NCBI GenBank assembly: GCA_037178625.1
Contig: CM074140.1
Span: 1,798,001-1,862,000, forward strand
Length of the DNA: 64,000 nucleotides
Direction of reading: 5' to 3'
Source: Skeletonema tropicum
Lineage: Eukaryota; Bacillariophyta; Thalassiosirophyceae; Thalassiosirales; Thalassiosiraceae
Part shown: one piece after another, positions 1 through 10,125 of the stretch
How the letters are laid out: every line of letters begins with the position of its first letter
How positions within the stretch are numbered: position 1 is the first letter of the stretch
The notes under the pieces: generated by a model
What the model was told of the DNA's origin: nothing
The model's input: the letters and a program-made list of their open reading frames with translations, nothing else
Database searches by the model: none
Translations under genes and position numbers: made by a program

Positions 1-122
1 TAATGATAACATCTCTAGATAACTCAGCGGCTCTTCCTTTGCGGCGAATTATTTGACGATGCCGACAGGAGTTCCACGCCGTCCCCATTTCATTTGGTCG
101 GGAAGAAACAAACCGCAATGCT

Positions 123-875
123 TTGCTCCGTCTAGGATGGCTGCACTTGAACCGTGCGCTCATTCACGACCCAAGAATCCTCCAACGTGCCACTTCCACA
201 TCGACTTCAACTACTTCTGCAGGTGCATCATACGTCGACATCGATGCTCTAGGTCTCAACGTATCGGAGGGAACTGCTGGTATGATTGCCATGGACTATG
301 CCCAACAGCTCGAGAGGAACACACGTCTCCAGGAGGCACGGGTGCAGCAACAGCAAAATGTTGAATCGTTGAGTTCGAAACTGGAACATATTGGAAACCA
401 AAGAATCACTGGCGGTTTGTTGTACAGATGCGGACACGCTGCACTTGACCAAGAAGTCCTAGATTTGATGGAGGTGAAGAGGCGACGAAAGGCGGATGAG
501 AAATACCAAAGTCTCAAGAAGAAGGCTGCTACATTGCAGAAGATTCTAGATGCTCACCAACTATTATTGACTGCTGGCAAACACGATAATCCCACCACGA
601 ACGCTGAGCTGAAGACATGGATTGGTGTGAGATGGAAGAAAGGAGACGCCTCCATCCCGACGAAGAAGCAGCCTCTAAAGGATATGAAGGATATCATGGC
701 CGACCGGGAACCGATGTTTGAGTTGAAAGAGATGATGGTGGCACGGAAGCACTTCTCTTCTTTGGAGGAAGCAGAAGAGTTTGTGACGCAATATGAAGAC
801 GAGTTGGAAGCTGGATCAGAAGCCGGATCATCTGACGAAGAAGAAGACGAAGAGATCGACATTGTAGGAGTTTGA
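123..875 (+). pseudogene. C-terminal fragment of a pogo-like (DDE_1) transposase
   Basis: A 250-codon open frame with no recognisable N-terminal catalytic domain. The start of the frame (LGWLHLNRALIHDPRI) resembles the segment after the DDE domain in pogo-type transposases, where a GF.A.GI.PLN..LI.DPR-like motif is usual. It is followed by a GGLLYRCGHA motif, a Lys/Arg-rich helical stretch (about residues 115-150) and a very acidic tail (about 225-250). Upstream, in another frame, is a short sequence shared with copy 2 (residues like SGSSFAANYLTMPT), so the original 5' end seems fused by an internal deletion and shifted. It is probably not an active transposase. The family assignment is tentative. 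Confidence 0.5.
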
Positions 876-2030
876 ATTGTCTAATTAGTTGGCCATCACA
901 TAGGCACATTACTAATTATAGACACAACCTATCACAATCTGTCGTCTTCACTTGATCAACCACCTATAACACTCCTCATAGTCGACTCCACCACCATTCC
1001 CACTTATCTCCCGTCCCACTTGTGTATAATAAGATATATACAAGCATGATAAATAATAAACTACCACGGTATCGTCGTTGCTTTTTTGCCTCGAAACATT
1101 TTATAGTCATGATGGATCTTTTCACTAACGTGAAGCAATAGAGTCTACAGACTGCAGACACAAGTAAGATTTTCTCCAATCCATGACTCTCCCCCCAAGA
1201 AATCTCCAAACATTTGTCTCCCTCTAGAGAGTTATCACACGTTGGATGAAACTCTCAAATCGTTTGAAGAATCTTTTATTGATCGGTGCAGTGGCGTTAC
1301 CTCATTCTTGGATGATAACTGCTGCTGCTTCAATATTAGTTTTGATCCGCCCCTCCCGGGTTAAGTCATTATTTACGTCACATCAAATTATCTTCCAAAT
1401 AACGGTTGGCGAAACATCCCAACCGCACCCATTCTTTTCTATGACCATAATAACGCTTTCTAAGACGGGATTGGAGCCTTGAGACAAGTACCAGTGCCCG
1501 ATATGCACTATATTGTCATGAAGACGAAGTATGTATTTTTGACCCACGGTCATTTCAGAGTGTACTGAGAGTCATTGGCGACTCCGCCAAGCCCAAAATT
1601 CATCTCAGAGCATGGCAAGGGAGTGGATAGGACGGGGCGCAGTGATTTATTGGCATGGACCCATGCGTATTACTGTGAGGGAGGTCAAAGAGGCGACGAA
1701 TGAACATGTTGCGGTTGTGAAATGGAAATGAAAAGATACCCTGAATTTTTGGATTGAATTAGATCTCAGATATCGCTAACATCTGCATTTTATCACGTAA
1801 AAAGATGAATATTAGCGATAAAGGAACAGACTGATTCGGGGTCTAAAAGCGTCCAAATCAATCAATATTACATTCTTTGAGTGCTTCGATCTCAGTCAAT
1901 ACCCGACCAATCATAGTGATAATTGGACGTACACGAATGAGCATTACCTCAGCCGCAGTCAGCTTCAATGGGCGGCTTAATCGGCTGGAAAATGACCGAG
2001 ATCGAAGAGTGCAAAGATACCCTGAAACTT

Positions 2031-2058
2031 AAGGAACAAACTAGTTTTAGACTGGTAC
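2031..2058 (-). repeat. Right terminal inverted repeat of transposon copy 1
   Basis: The terminal 28 bp match the right TIR of the complete copy (60989-61016) with a few substitutions. The last 18 bases, CTAGTTTTAGACTGGTAC, are shared exactly. No second TIR is visible to the left, so the left end is outside the window. Confidence 0.8.
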
Positions 2059-2173
2059 GAGAGGTACAGTAGATTCCAAGTACGTACAGTTAGCTAGTAG
2101 CAGAATTCAAAATTCAAAATCGGTCTTATGTCGGAAGGCTTGCCGCACTCTCTTTTGCTTTGTACAAACATTT

Positions 2174-3093
2174 ATGACAATGCCAACGGCTCTTACACAT
2201 CGAGCCAGCATCAAACACTGCACACGTAATTCGCCGACGTCAATCCTGTCTGTGCGTCAATATGGCGGTCACACCCGAGCCATGTCCGATGGGGGTCTGG
2301 ATGACAGAGAGGTGATGAGACTTCACAGAAACGAAGCATCCCCGGGGAATATGCACTTTGAATTTGGTCGAGATGTAGGTGCTCCTACGCCCTACAAACA
2401 GCACCGATTTGTCTACATATCGCCAGAGGGCACCAAAGCGCACTTCGGTGACATAACGTTACTGATTTGGTCAAGAATGTGTCATTACTTTAGCAACAAC
2501 ACTATCCAAACTGATGCCGCCGCCGATGATAAAGACACCACCACCTTCCGTCAACATTATTTACACAGGAACGTATGAAACAAAACCTTCGTTCTTGTTT
2601 CAAGGATGGAAAACATCTTGTGATGCACAACTCATCCATCCACTCCAAATTTGTATCATTGTGTCAGTCCCCCTCGATGAATTTCCGGCAAGATGCGATA
2701 GAGGAAGTGTACCAAATTATTCTTTGGAAGATGATCCACTCTAGGTTTGCAGTTGTATTTCGTCGGTGGAAGGAACAACATTGTCAAAAGCATGACATGT
2801 CTCCGCGATCAAATTTGAAAGCATGCGTGGACAAGAACAAGAAGAGCAAAGAGACCAAACAACCGGCAACCCCACATCCCGCAGGCGTTGAGAGGAAGCT
2901 CAGCAACGATACTAAGAGACCAGCAACACCGCATCCCGCTCCAGCAGGCGTCGACAAGAACAAGAAGAGCAGAGAGACCAAGCGAGAGGCAACCCCAAAT
3001 CCCGCAGGGTCGAAGACGAGCAACGATACGAAGAGACCAGCAGCACCACACCCCAATGCTCAAATTGATGTTAAAAGATTGAAAACAAGTTAG
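2174..3093 (+). CDS. Two-exon hypothetical protein with Lys/Pro repeat tail
   Basis: Two open frames are best joined by one intron at 2573-2667 (95 bp, donor GTATGA, acceptor GTGTCAG), which keeps phase 0 and gives about 274 aa. The N-terminal half (Met at 2174) is globular in composition with no family I recognise. The C-terminal half is basic and contains four or five degenerate repeats of the type ETKRPATPHPAG separated by NKK/SND blocks, like a histone-H1-style disordered tail that could bind nucleic acid. That role is a composition-based guess. Without the intron the two frames overlap by ATGA, so splicing is inferred. It sits 116 bp beyond the transposon end. Confidence 0.45.
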
Positions 3094-4789
3094 TGATTAC
3101 AATAACACAAGTGGCATTGCGTCATGTACACTCTTGAACTCACCCTCTCTCTAAGTAGTATCTTGTGTTCAAAATTAGTTTTACGGAATACCCACTGCAA
3201 TTAACACCCCCCCCCCCTCTTCAAGGCACTAACGCAGATTCACTACTCTCCAATACTAAGTAATGAAGAACCAGTCATTAGTTGTTGCTGGGATGCGTCA
3301 ACATGGGCTGTAGAAATAATAATGATCCCAACACCCACACATTGTTTTTGCACCATTACTTGTCACTGTAAAACGGCCGCCATTAATAAATAACAAGCAT
3401 CATCGAGCAGAATATTTCACCAATAGTGGATATTATTTTTGATGTCGGTTCGGCGGAGTTGTTCGGTGTTCGTCGACGGCGATGGTGTTGTCGTTGACAT
3501 GGTGGGAATATAATTGCATCATCCGACCAACTCGACGATGATGGTTATGTTCATAGTCATTTTCACAACAGGCGATGCCCAATTAGGAAAATAAACGGCG
3601 GTTCGGAGATCCTATGCCATAATAGGGGAGGGGAATGTCGATTATTAGCCTAATAGAAGCATATTCATTGACCTCATTTTTACTAGTAGTCCACCATGGT
3701 GAAGGCATTTTGATGGATTTTGAGAGGTGGGGGGCCTCATGGGTGATGTGATTGAAGAACAAACAACTTACTATTAGGGGATCACCCAAAACAGCCTTTC
3801 TTGCATTGCATATCTAGATTTTTCTTCTACCAAAATCAAATAGGGGATAACCTAATCAAATCGATACGCAGCCCATTCTTTTATGTGCCTGGAGCCGAAA
3901 GCCTGTGCGTGACTAACTGTGCATCAGAAGCAATTATTTGACCTGACCACTAATGACGAATTGGGCACCGCCTGGGTAAATGGCTGGTAGAAAAATCAGG
4001 AGAAATGGGTGCCGTACAGGTAAATGACCTTGTCCGCCACGTGGCAAAGTGACCTCTGCCACGGTGGATTCGAGACCGCGGCAGACGACATTTGTGTGAC
4101 TCCGACTTTGAACTAATTCCTACGTAGAGGGTAGTTAGTGAGTTCGACCAATAAAACACCCCTGAGACGGCAACACCCAACATATTCGTGTTCCCCAGAC
4201 TCTTGCGAGTTAGAATATGCTGGGTGTTGCCGTCTCACTAGTTGGTTGTCAAAAGCATTCACCCCTAAAATATTTAGTGTATACAAACGGTATTCGAGTT
4301 TTTGTGTTGGATAACATGATGAGAACTCCTGCTTTTAGATTTTGAAATCTAGTTTTTTTTTGGCGCCAAGCATCATTTCTACATTTTGTGCACACATTTA
4401 CTAGCAAAACCATGGCGACTTCCGCCCTCCAATTCTAGCCGCAATAGAGGAAGTGGGAGCCACCGAAATGCGCCGAATGTGGTGTCTGTCTACATAGTCC
4501 AGTGTCAGGTGCCTCCGGGCAATTTGTTACTCCATCATCTTCGAAAACATCAAAACGTGGCAGAGATCATCTGCAGCAATGGTGGCTCCCCAGCGTCGTT
4601 CAACGAGAGGTCACGATCACTCAGCCCCAATGAAGCTAACCGGTCCTTCTCAATTATTCCGTTGTCGCGAAGCAGCAGTGACATGGTTCATCTTCCCTCT
4701 TGATGCGAGTATTTTGATCACTTGAAAGTGATGTGTTCTAGTTGCAGGCGTGTGTTAGATGAAGCGAAAGACGGAATCCTCAACTACGC
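3094..4789. other. Non-coding stretch with one long hairpin
   Basis: No convincing gene is visible. The short open frames here have poor starts and no recognisable composition, including one at 4386-4703 opened only by a GTG. A run of nine C lies near 3207. The one clear structure is the inverted repeat at 4163-4237, listed separately. The right end grades into a decayed transposon gene. Confidence 0.6.
4163..4237. repeat. 25-bp inverted repeat forming a long hairpin
   Basis: Left arm 4163-4187 and right arm 4213-4237 are reverse complements with a single mismatch over 25 bp, separated by a 25-nt loop. The arms begin TGAGACGGCAACACCCA. No direct target duplication or coding sequence is apparent. 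It could be a small foldback element remnant, a hairpin RNA source or a replication/cruciform feature. Confidence 0.85.
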
Positions 4790-5934
4790 CCTACGCAGCA
4801 GCAACTCGAGGATGAGTTAAAGCGTCTTAAGCAGCAATTGGAGACTGAATTTGCGGAACTGGTCAACAGCACGAAAGAAAATTCCAACCTTGCTGATTAC
4901 ACTGTCATGCTCATGGAGCAGCTCAGCATTACCAACAATACAATTTTGTCATGGTGGTCATTCGAAAAGAAAGTTTGAGGAAGTGTGTTGAAGAAGAATG
5001 GTTGTGACAGGCAAACTTACTTTGAAGCACAAATGGTCGGTAACCATTACATAAATTATGCGGATCATAGTGAAGTCATATACAGTGACATGTTCGAGAG
5101 TTTGATCCAATCATCGTACAATAAGATCTGAAGGAAGAGTTGAATAATTTCACATTGCGAATGAAGGAAGTTGTGTCTCCATGGTTCAAAATCCAACGAG
5201 TAATCAAATCCATCAATAAGCAGTCCGGCAAGACAATTAGTGACTTTGAAGCGAACATTAAGAAGCTCAACGATCTCATTGTCAAGCTATTAGTCACAGA
5301 CGTACCGATTGCCGAGTGGAAGTCAAAACTTCCTGCATTCCCCAAAAGTCATCTCCTCTTCATAGGCCATCTTCTTGACCAGCTGACTATGTGGGGAACT
5401 CTTGGCGGTTTTGACGAGCAAAACATCTAAAGCGCCCATGCAATCTGGAACCAATGGATGTGTCAGATGGGCGCTACTCGCGGGAAGGAACTCAAGAAGA
5501 AGGTCTTAATTCAGTATTACTTGAAGAATGCCGAATTCATACAATCTAATGTTTTGCATTTGGAAGAGGAGTCAAAGCGTCCTAATATATATGCTTACCG
5601 GCATCCCAGAGCAGAAGATGTCAAAATAGATAATAGCACTGTTGCCGAGAGACAAATTGGTACTGTCGAGGTCGACGAAAGATCTTCAGTCACAGACATC
5701 AATGGGGAGGTTGCTCTCCATCAACCTCTGATGGTAGTCGATCCATCTACAGCTGCAGATGATAATGGCGATGGCGCAGTCGGAAATGATGCCAAGGAAA
5801 CGGCGCAGGTGAACGTATCGTATCCTGTCAGCACTTGTTCTCATTGCAGGAAGCGCTTACTTAATGTGGCTCTCCGTGTTCACATGTTTGAGGCACATGG
5901 TGTTACTCTTTGTGCTGAAGCCGAACCTTGGTAA
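4790..5934 (+). pseudogene. Decayed DNA-transposon gene with C2H2 zinc-finger end
   Basis: A once-continuous frame is interrupted by several stops and shifts: about 4811-4977, then 5010-5130, then 5140-5430 and 5458-5934. The last two are in one frame, separated only by TAA at 5428-5430. Readable pieces include GCDRQTYF followed by MVGNHYI, and DEQN...HAIWNQW, motifs seen in proteins of eukaryotic DNA transposons. The C-terminus has a C-x2-C-x11-H-x4-H zinc finger (near 5838-5905). No intact start is present. The similarity to transposon proteins is from memory of motif shape, so the superfamily is not named. The neighbouring repeats fit a transposon graveyard. Confidence 0.5.
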
Positions 5935-6030
5935 TCGATAATTAGTACCAAATCATATGAGGCGAAGAATGATGCAGCCACTTATGTCTTCATTTTTGCG
6001 TTGGAACGGCATAATGGCATAGATTGTAGT

Positions 6031-7127
6031 ACATCTAAATAATGAGAGGAGCTAAGTCGTTCGGTCGTTCGGTCGGTCGGTCGGTCGTTCTGTCGTTCTG
6101 TCGTTCTGTCCGGGCCCTTTGGCGTGTCCTTTGGCCTTCACGGGCATTTTCTCGTTCGTTCTGTCGTTCGTTCTGTCGGTCGTTCGGTCGGTAGTTCTGT
6201 CGTTCTGTCCGGGCCCTTTGGCGTGTCCTTTGGCCTTCACGGGCATTTTCGATCGACTCTTTCTTTGATTGGCTTGATTTGACCCCTTGCCCCCCCCCCG
6301 TTTTTAGAGTTTTCGATTGACTCTTTCTTTAATTGCCTTAGATTTGAATGTTCGGGGTGTCTGCCCCCCCCCCGTGTTTAGAATTTTCGATTGACTCTTT
6401 CTTTGATTGGCTTAGATTTGATTGTTCAGGGGGGACACCCCCCCTTGCCCCCCCCCGTGTTTAGAGTTTTCGATTGACTCTTTCTTTGATTGCCTTAGAT
6501 TTGAATGTTCAGGGGGGGACACCCCCCCTTGCCCCCCCATTCGTAGAAGGCAATGTACAACCTTTATTACATCTAAATAATGAGAGGAGCTAAGTCGTTC
6601 GGTCGTTCGGTCGGTCGGTCGGTCGTTCTGTCGTTCTGTCGTTCTGTCGTTCTGTCCGGGCCCTTTGGCGTGTCCTTTGGCCTTCACGGGCATTTTCTCG
6701 TTCGTTCTGTCGTTCGTTCTGTCGGTCGTTCGGTCGGTAGTTCTGTCGTTCTGTCCGGGCCCTTTGGCGTGTCCTTTGGCCTTCACGGGCATTTTCGATC
6801 GACTCTTTCTTTGATTGGCTTGATTTGACCCCTTGCCCCCCCCCGTTTTTAGAGTTTTCGATTGACTCTTTCTTTGATTGCCTTAGATTTGAATGTTCAG
6901 GGGGGGACACCCCCCCTTGCCCCCCCGTGTTTAGAATTTTCCATTGACTCTTTCTTTGATTGGCTTAGATTTGATTGTTCAGGGGGGACACCCCCCCTTG
7001 CCCCCCCCCGTGTTTAGAGTTTTCGATTGACTCTTTCTTTGATTGCCTTAGATTTGAATGTTCAGGGGGGGACACCCCCCCTTGCCCCCCCATTCGTAGA
7101 AGGCAATGTACCTACAACCTTTATTAC
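6031..7127. repeat. Direct duplication of a ~540-bp G/C-homopolymer-rich block
   Basis: Two tandem copies start at 6031 and 6569 with the same ACATCTAAATAATGAGAGG. Each begins with a degenerate GGTCGTTC/TGTCGTTC microsatellite containing two copies of a TCCGGGCCCTTTGGCG segment. Each continues with two or three shorter subunits built on ATTGACTCTTTCTTTGATTG followed by a G-run/C-run palindrome and C-rich runs. The minus strand can be read as long Asn/Asp/Arg/Thr-rich frames, but these are low-complexity products of the repeat and I do not call genes. Confidence 0.85.
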
Positions 7128-7388
7128 ATAATTATTAAAGTGTTACATAACGTACATTTGAATACTGCTATGTATATAAGTAGACACAATCAATATCGTA
7201 GTAGATAGCCGGTGCCTCCTCTCTTATTTAGAAAACCCGCGCAGCGGCTAGACGAGCGTCAGCGAGGCTAGTAGTAACAAGTTGACGGAAGCTACGATCG
7301 ACATGGTGCTTCTCATCAGATTTTTGGATTTCAGGGTTAGCGATAGTTAGCGATCACAAATGCTAAGGCGAATCCACCGTGCTGCTTT
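7128..7388. other. Short intergenic region before the LTR element
   Basis: AT-rich sequence with a TATATAAG motif near 7172 and a duplicated GTTAGCGAT near 7335-7352. No gene is visible. It ends with the left copy of the GCTTT target duplication at 7384-7388. Confidence 0.5.
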
Positions 7389-7509
7389 TGTTAGATTACA
7401 CGTACGTAGATACAAGTAGAGTACGGAAATACTCTAATCATTATCTTTTATCTCCTATCTAATCTATCAATAGCATCGATTGGAAGTAGGGAGATCGAGG
7501 ATACTAACA
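7389..7509 (+). repeat. Left LTR (121 bp)
   Basis: Base-for-base identical to 8735-8855. It starts TG and ends CA, with short inverted termini TGTTAG/CTAACA. Confidence 0.95.
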
Positions 7510-7537
7510 GGTTATAGAGCCTATACAATCACCAACA

Positions 7538-8671
7538 ATGAAGTTCATTTATGCCATAATTCCATTTGTGAATTTGGCAACAAACGAATTTGTTGGCGGC
7601 GCAACTCATGCGCTATTAAACAAAATTGTCATTGCCACACCTCCACAAGGTACATGCCATGACAATATTATTAACGGAGCAACAACACTACGTGTAGATT
7701 CACCAACATTTATCAGTGACACACCTCCTACAAAGCAAACAACATCAATTAGGTACTTACCAGTCGAGGACGCCGACGATGTGTACGCAGCCCATGATAA
7801 CATGCTACACAACTTGGATACTCTTATTAACACCTTTGACGACTCTGAGCAATCTACTCAGTATGAACCATTTAATTATGAAGACAGTGACGAGTATGAG
7901 GAATTAGTAGAAACTCTTCCACAACTCCAACACGACCTGGAAACAGCGGGGAAGATTTTTTTAGCAGCAACTCAGCGAAATCATATTGCATTTGAGGTTG
8001 AGGACGAATACAATACTGATGAAGAAGAGAGTTTCATGAAGCTTGAACCGAAGGTTGAGGACGAATACAATACTGATGAAGAAGAGAGTTCCATGAAGCT
8101 TGAACCGAAGGTTGAGGACGAATACAATACTGATGAAGAAGAGAGCTCCATGAAGCTTGAACCGACTGAGGTTACAGCAGCGGATATAGTGCTGAATGAT
8201 AGCGCGCAGAGGACTCGTATTGGAACTAACAAAATTGAAATTGAGCAGTGGAATTGTGTTGAAACTAAGACAACTGAAGTTGAGCAGAGGAAACGTATTG
8301 GAACTCAAACAACCGATGTTAAGCAGCGGAACTGTATTGGAACTAAGACAACCGATGTTGAGCAGAGGAAATGTATTGGACCTAAGATGAACGATGTGGA
8401 TCAGCAGAATATTATTGGAACTAACTCTGGAGTGCAGGCAAAACCGTGGTCGTTTATGATTGACGAAGGTTACCTAGTGGCTGATATTCCCGTTACCTTA
8501 ATGCATTCAGGCGATCAAATGGGTCTGTATGGTAGCCAGTGGAATCCTGGGATCGACCGGGGTAACCCAGATGATTCAGTTACAAAAACAACCCTTGATT
8601 ACCCCAATGATGTTGGAGACAACTTGGTCACGTCACTCATTGTAAAGTGGACTTCCTTTGTCCTTTATTGA
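7538..8671 (+). CDS. Orphan ORF carried by the LTR element, acidic repeat protein
   Basis: 377 aa, with ATG 28 bp downstream of the left LTR. I do not recognise a family. The N-terminus (1-35) is mildly hydrophobic. Residues 80-130 are acidic. Residues about 153-210 hold three near-identical 19-aa units built on VEDEYNTDEEESSMKLEPK. Residues about 225-295 hold about four or five degenerate 14-aa units of the form TDVEQRKCIGTKT. The last 80 residues look more globular (LVADIPVTLMHSG). No CCHC knuckle, protease DSG/DTG, integrase or RT motif is visible. It could be a captured host sequence, a diverged gag substitute, or the fused ends of a deleted polyprotein. Confidence 0.75.
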   Translation: MKFIYAIIPFVNLATNEFVGGATHALLNKIVIATPPQGTCHDNIINGATTLRVDSPTFISDTPPTKQTTSIRYLPVEDADDVYAAHDNMLHNLDTLINTFDDSEQSTQYEPFNYEDSDEYEELVETLPQLQHDLETAGKIFLAATQRNHIAFEVEDEYNTDEEESFMKLEPKVEDEYNTDEEESSMKLEPKVEDEYNTDEEESSMKLEPTEVTAADIVLNDSAQRTRIGTNKIEIEQWNCVETKTTEVEQRKRIGTQTTDVKQRNCIGTKTTDVEQRKCIGPKMNDVDQQNIIGTNSGVQAKPWSFMIDEGYLVADIPVTLMHSGDQMGLYGSQWNPGIDRGNPDDSVTKTTLDYPNDVGDNLVTSLIVKWTSFVLY

Positions 8672-8734
8672 AAGGATAGAGATGCTATTTGGTACAATCC
8701 GATATCGACTACGTGATATCGAATTGTGGGGGGG

Positions 8735-8855
8735 TGTTAGATTACACGTACGTAGATACAAGTAGAGTACGGAAATACTCTAATCATTATCTTTTATCTC
8801 CTATCTAATCTATCAATAGCATCGATTGGAAGTAGGGAGATCGAGGATACTAACA
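8735..8855 (+). repeat. Right LTR (121 bp) with preceding polypurine tract
   Basis: Identical to the left LTR. The run TGTGGGGGGG at 8725-8734 directly upstream is the likely plus-strand primer (polypurine tract). GCTTT follows at 8856-8860. Confidence 0.95.
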
Positions 8856-8994
8856 GCTTTCTGCACCCACCGCTTCGCGCTTCGCGGACTTTTTGAGGGC
8901 GAAGGGCGAAGTAAGTCGACTTTCAGAGTTGACGCTGACGATGATGTTTATTATTTATGTATGATGTATTAACTTCCATGAGCATAGTCACAGC

Positions 8995-9732
8995 ATGGAG
9001 GTGGAAGTCAATAAAGAAGCAGATAAGATGTTGATGCAGCCAATCAAAATACTACGATCTGTCCTCTCGGTCCAGTCAACATTATCATCTTTTCACCCGC
9101 TGCTCATCGAAGGGCACACTTCTGACACACGCGATCCATCGATAGTTGCAAATCAAATTACAAACAATCTCAAACGCAGCTGGAATGAACGAAATATTAC
9201 GAAGCCCATCATTCTAATCACACAAGGTGATCCACTAACAGAGAAGGGTATCAGTGCCATTACAAGATATGTTGCGAGTAATTTAGGTATCAAGCGATGT
9301 TTGGTTTGCCTCGATGAACATATCGATCCACAACATACAATATTGGCAGATAGACATGATGTGCTTTACGAGTTGACATACTCGCAGCTGGTTGAAATAT
9401 TAAATGATACATCGTACGGTAAACAAGCAAAAAGTGGTGGCGAAATGGATACAAATATAGCTCAACTGACCGAGGCAATAGACAATACAATTGCAAGAAA
9501 AAATGCAAAACGAAAAACACTAGGAGAAGACCCATTGGCGGATTGGTACAAGCAATATGCCCTCTTGCAAGAAGTTACGAAATCAGCCTTGAAGCAAATA
9601 TCTGGCGAAGTAACAGTGGCCCATGCGACTGATGAGATTAGAGAGTTTTCAGTTACTTCCTTTTATGAGGTTGGCTTGGAGCTAGGCTTGATAGACATGC
9701 AAGATATGGTGAATTACTCTACTGAAAATTGA
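8995..9732 (+). CDS. Hypothetical protein, 245 aa, possible Rossmann-like core
   Basis: A single intact frame from ATG at 8995 that begins 135 bp after the right LTR of the retroelement. No family is recognised. Residues about 68-115 alternate beta-like and helical segments (KPIILITQGDPLTEKGISA, then RCLVCLDEH), which could be a Rossmann-type alpha/beta fold, but no nucleotide-binding glycine motif is clear. The C-terminal half is helical and charged. There is no signal peptide or membrane segment. Its promoter must lie near or in the LTR, so LTR-driven expression is possible but unproven. Confidence 0.6.
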   Translation: MEVEVNKEADKMLMQPIKILRSVLSVQSTLSSFHPLLIEGHTSDTRDPSIVANQITNNLKRSWNERNITKPIILITQGDPLTEKGISAITRYVASNLGIKRCLVCLDEHIDPQHTILADRHDVLYELTYSQLVEILNDTSYGKQAKSGGEMDTNIAQLTEAIDNTIARKNAKRKTLGEDPLADWYKQYALLQEVTKSALKQISGEVTVAHATDEIREFSVTSFYEVGLELGLIDMQDMVNYSTEN

Positions 9733-10125
9733 ATCACATGAGGCCTTCACTTTTTTACAATACGGCAATGCGACCTTGGCAAATGTTCGCCCTTTCATGC
9801 GGTCATGGCTCAGAGAAGTTGCAATACGTTTTGTTACGCGCTAAGCCTAGCACAAACAAGCAACTTGCACTGTTATCATTGAATATTTTTGCCATTTGAG
9901 AAGAATTGGATGTTCTTTATCGTCACTGCACCCTACAAGAGTAAAGAGTTGATTGAGATATGCCATAGAAATGCCATTCAAATTCTAATACTATCATTTT
10001 CGAAACCTATGTCATCCATTACATAGCTCTAATTTTGTACTCCACTGGAACAGAGTTACAGAACGGGCACTCACTCCAATTTCAGAAAAGGAAGTACATT
10101 CTTGACCACAATATCAGCACCGCAT
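9733..10125. other. Convergent intergenic region
   Basis: The 393 bp between the 3' ends of the 8995 gene and the BspA-LRR gene. I see no gene or repeat in it. Confidence 0.6.

Larger units (their letters stand above)
1..2058 (+). mobile_element. DNA transposon copy 1, right-hand part (pogo/Tc1-like, left end outside window)
   Basis: This stretch matches 59311-61016 in the same orientation, in patches along its length: near 25-100, near 866-1500, and strongly at 1820-2058. The right terminal repeat (2031-2058) corresponds to the 28-bp right TIR of the complete copy at 60989-61016 with a few mismatches, and ends in the same ACTGGTAC. The left end lies before the window. The interior encodes a transposase-like C-terminal piece (123-875) that copy 2 lacks, so the two copies are different deletion derivatives. 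The rest (876-2030) is non-coding apart from short chance ORFs. Placement in the Tc1/mariner-pogo group rests on the TA flanks of copy 2 and the C-terminal protein motif, and is inference. Confidence 0.75.
7389..8855 (+). mobile_element. Complete small LTR retrotransposon, non-autonomous
   Basis: Identical 121-bp LTRs at 7389-7509 and 8735-8855 begin TGTTAG and end CTAACA. The element is flanked by a perfect 5-bp duplication, GCTTT, at 7384-7388 and 8856-8860. A purine tract with seven G lies directly before the right LTR, as expected for a polypurine tract. The sequence after the left LTR, GGTTATAGAGCC, sits where the primer binding site should be and vaguely resembles initiator-Met-type sites. 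The 1225-bp interior encodes one 377-aa ORF and no recognisable gag, protease, integrase or reverse transcriptase, so movement would need proteins from another element. LTR identity implies recent insertion. Confidence 0.95.

Noticed and set aside
2573..2578. ATGA stop-start overlap as a translational coupling signal
   Set aside because: Eukaryotic context, and a 95-bp intron explains the two frames better.
6052..6910. Long minus-strand frames with MPVKAKGHAKGPGQND repeats
   Set aside because: They are produced by the GGTCGTTC/TCCGGGCCC repeat block, change frame between repeat units, and have no independent sign of coding.
6031..7127. Possible CRISPR-like array
   Set aside because: Repeats are tandem and degenerate with no unique spacers, and the genome is eukaryotic.
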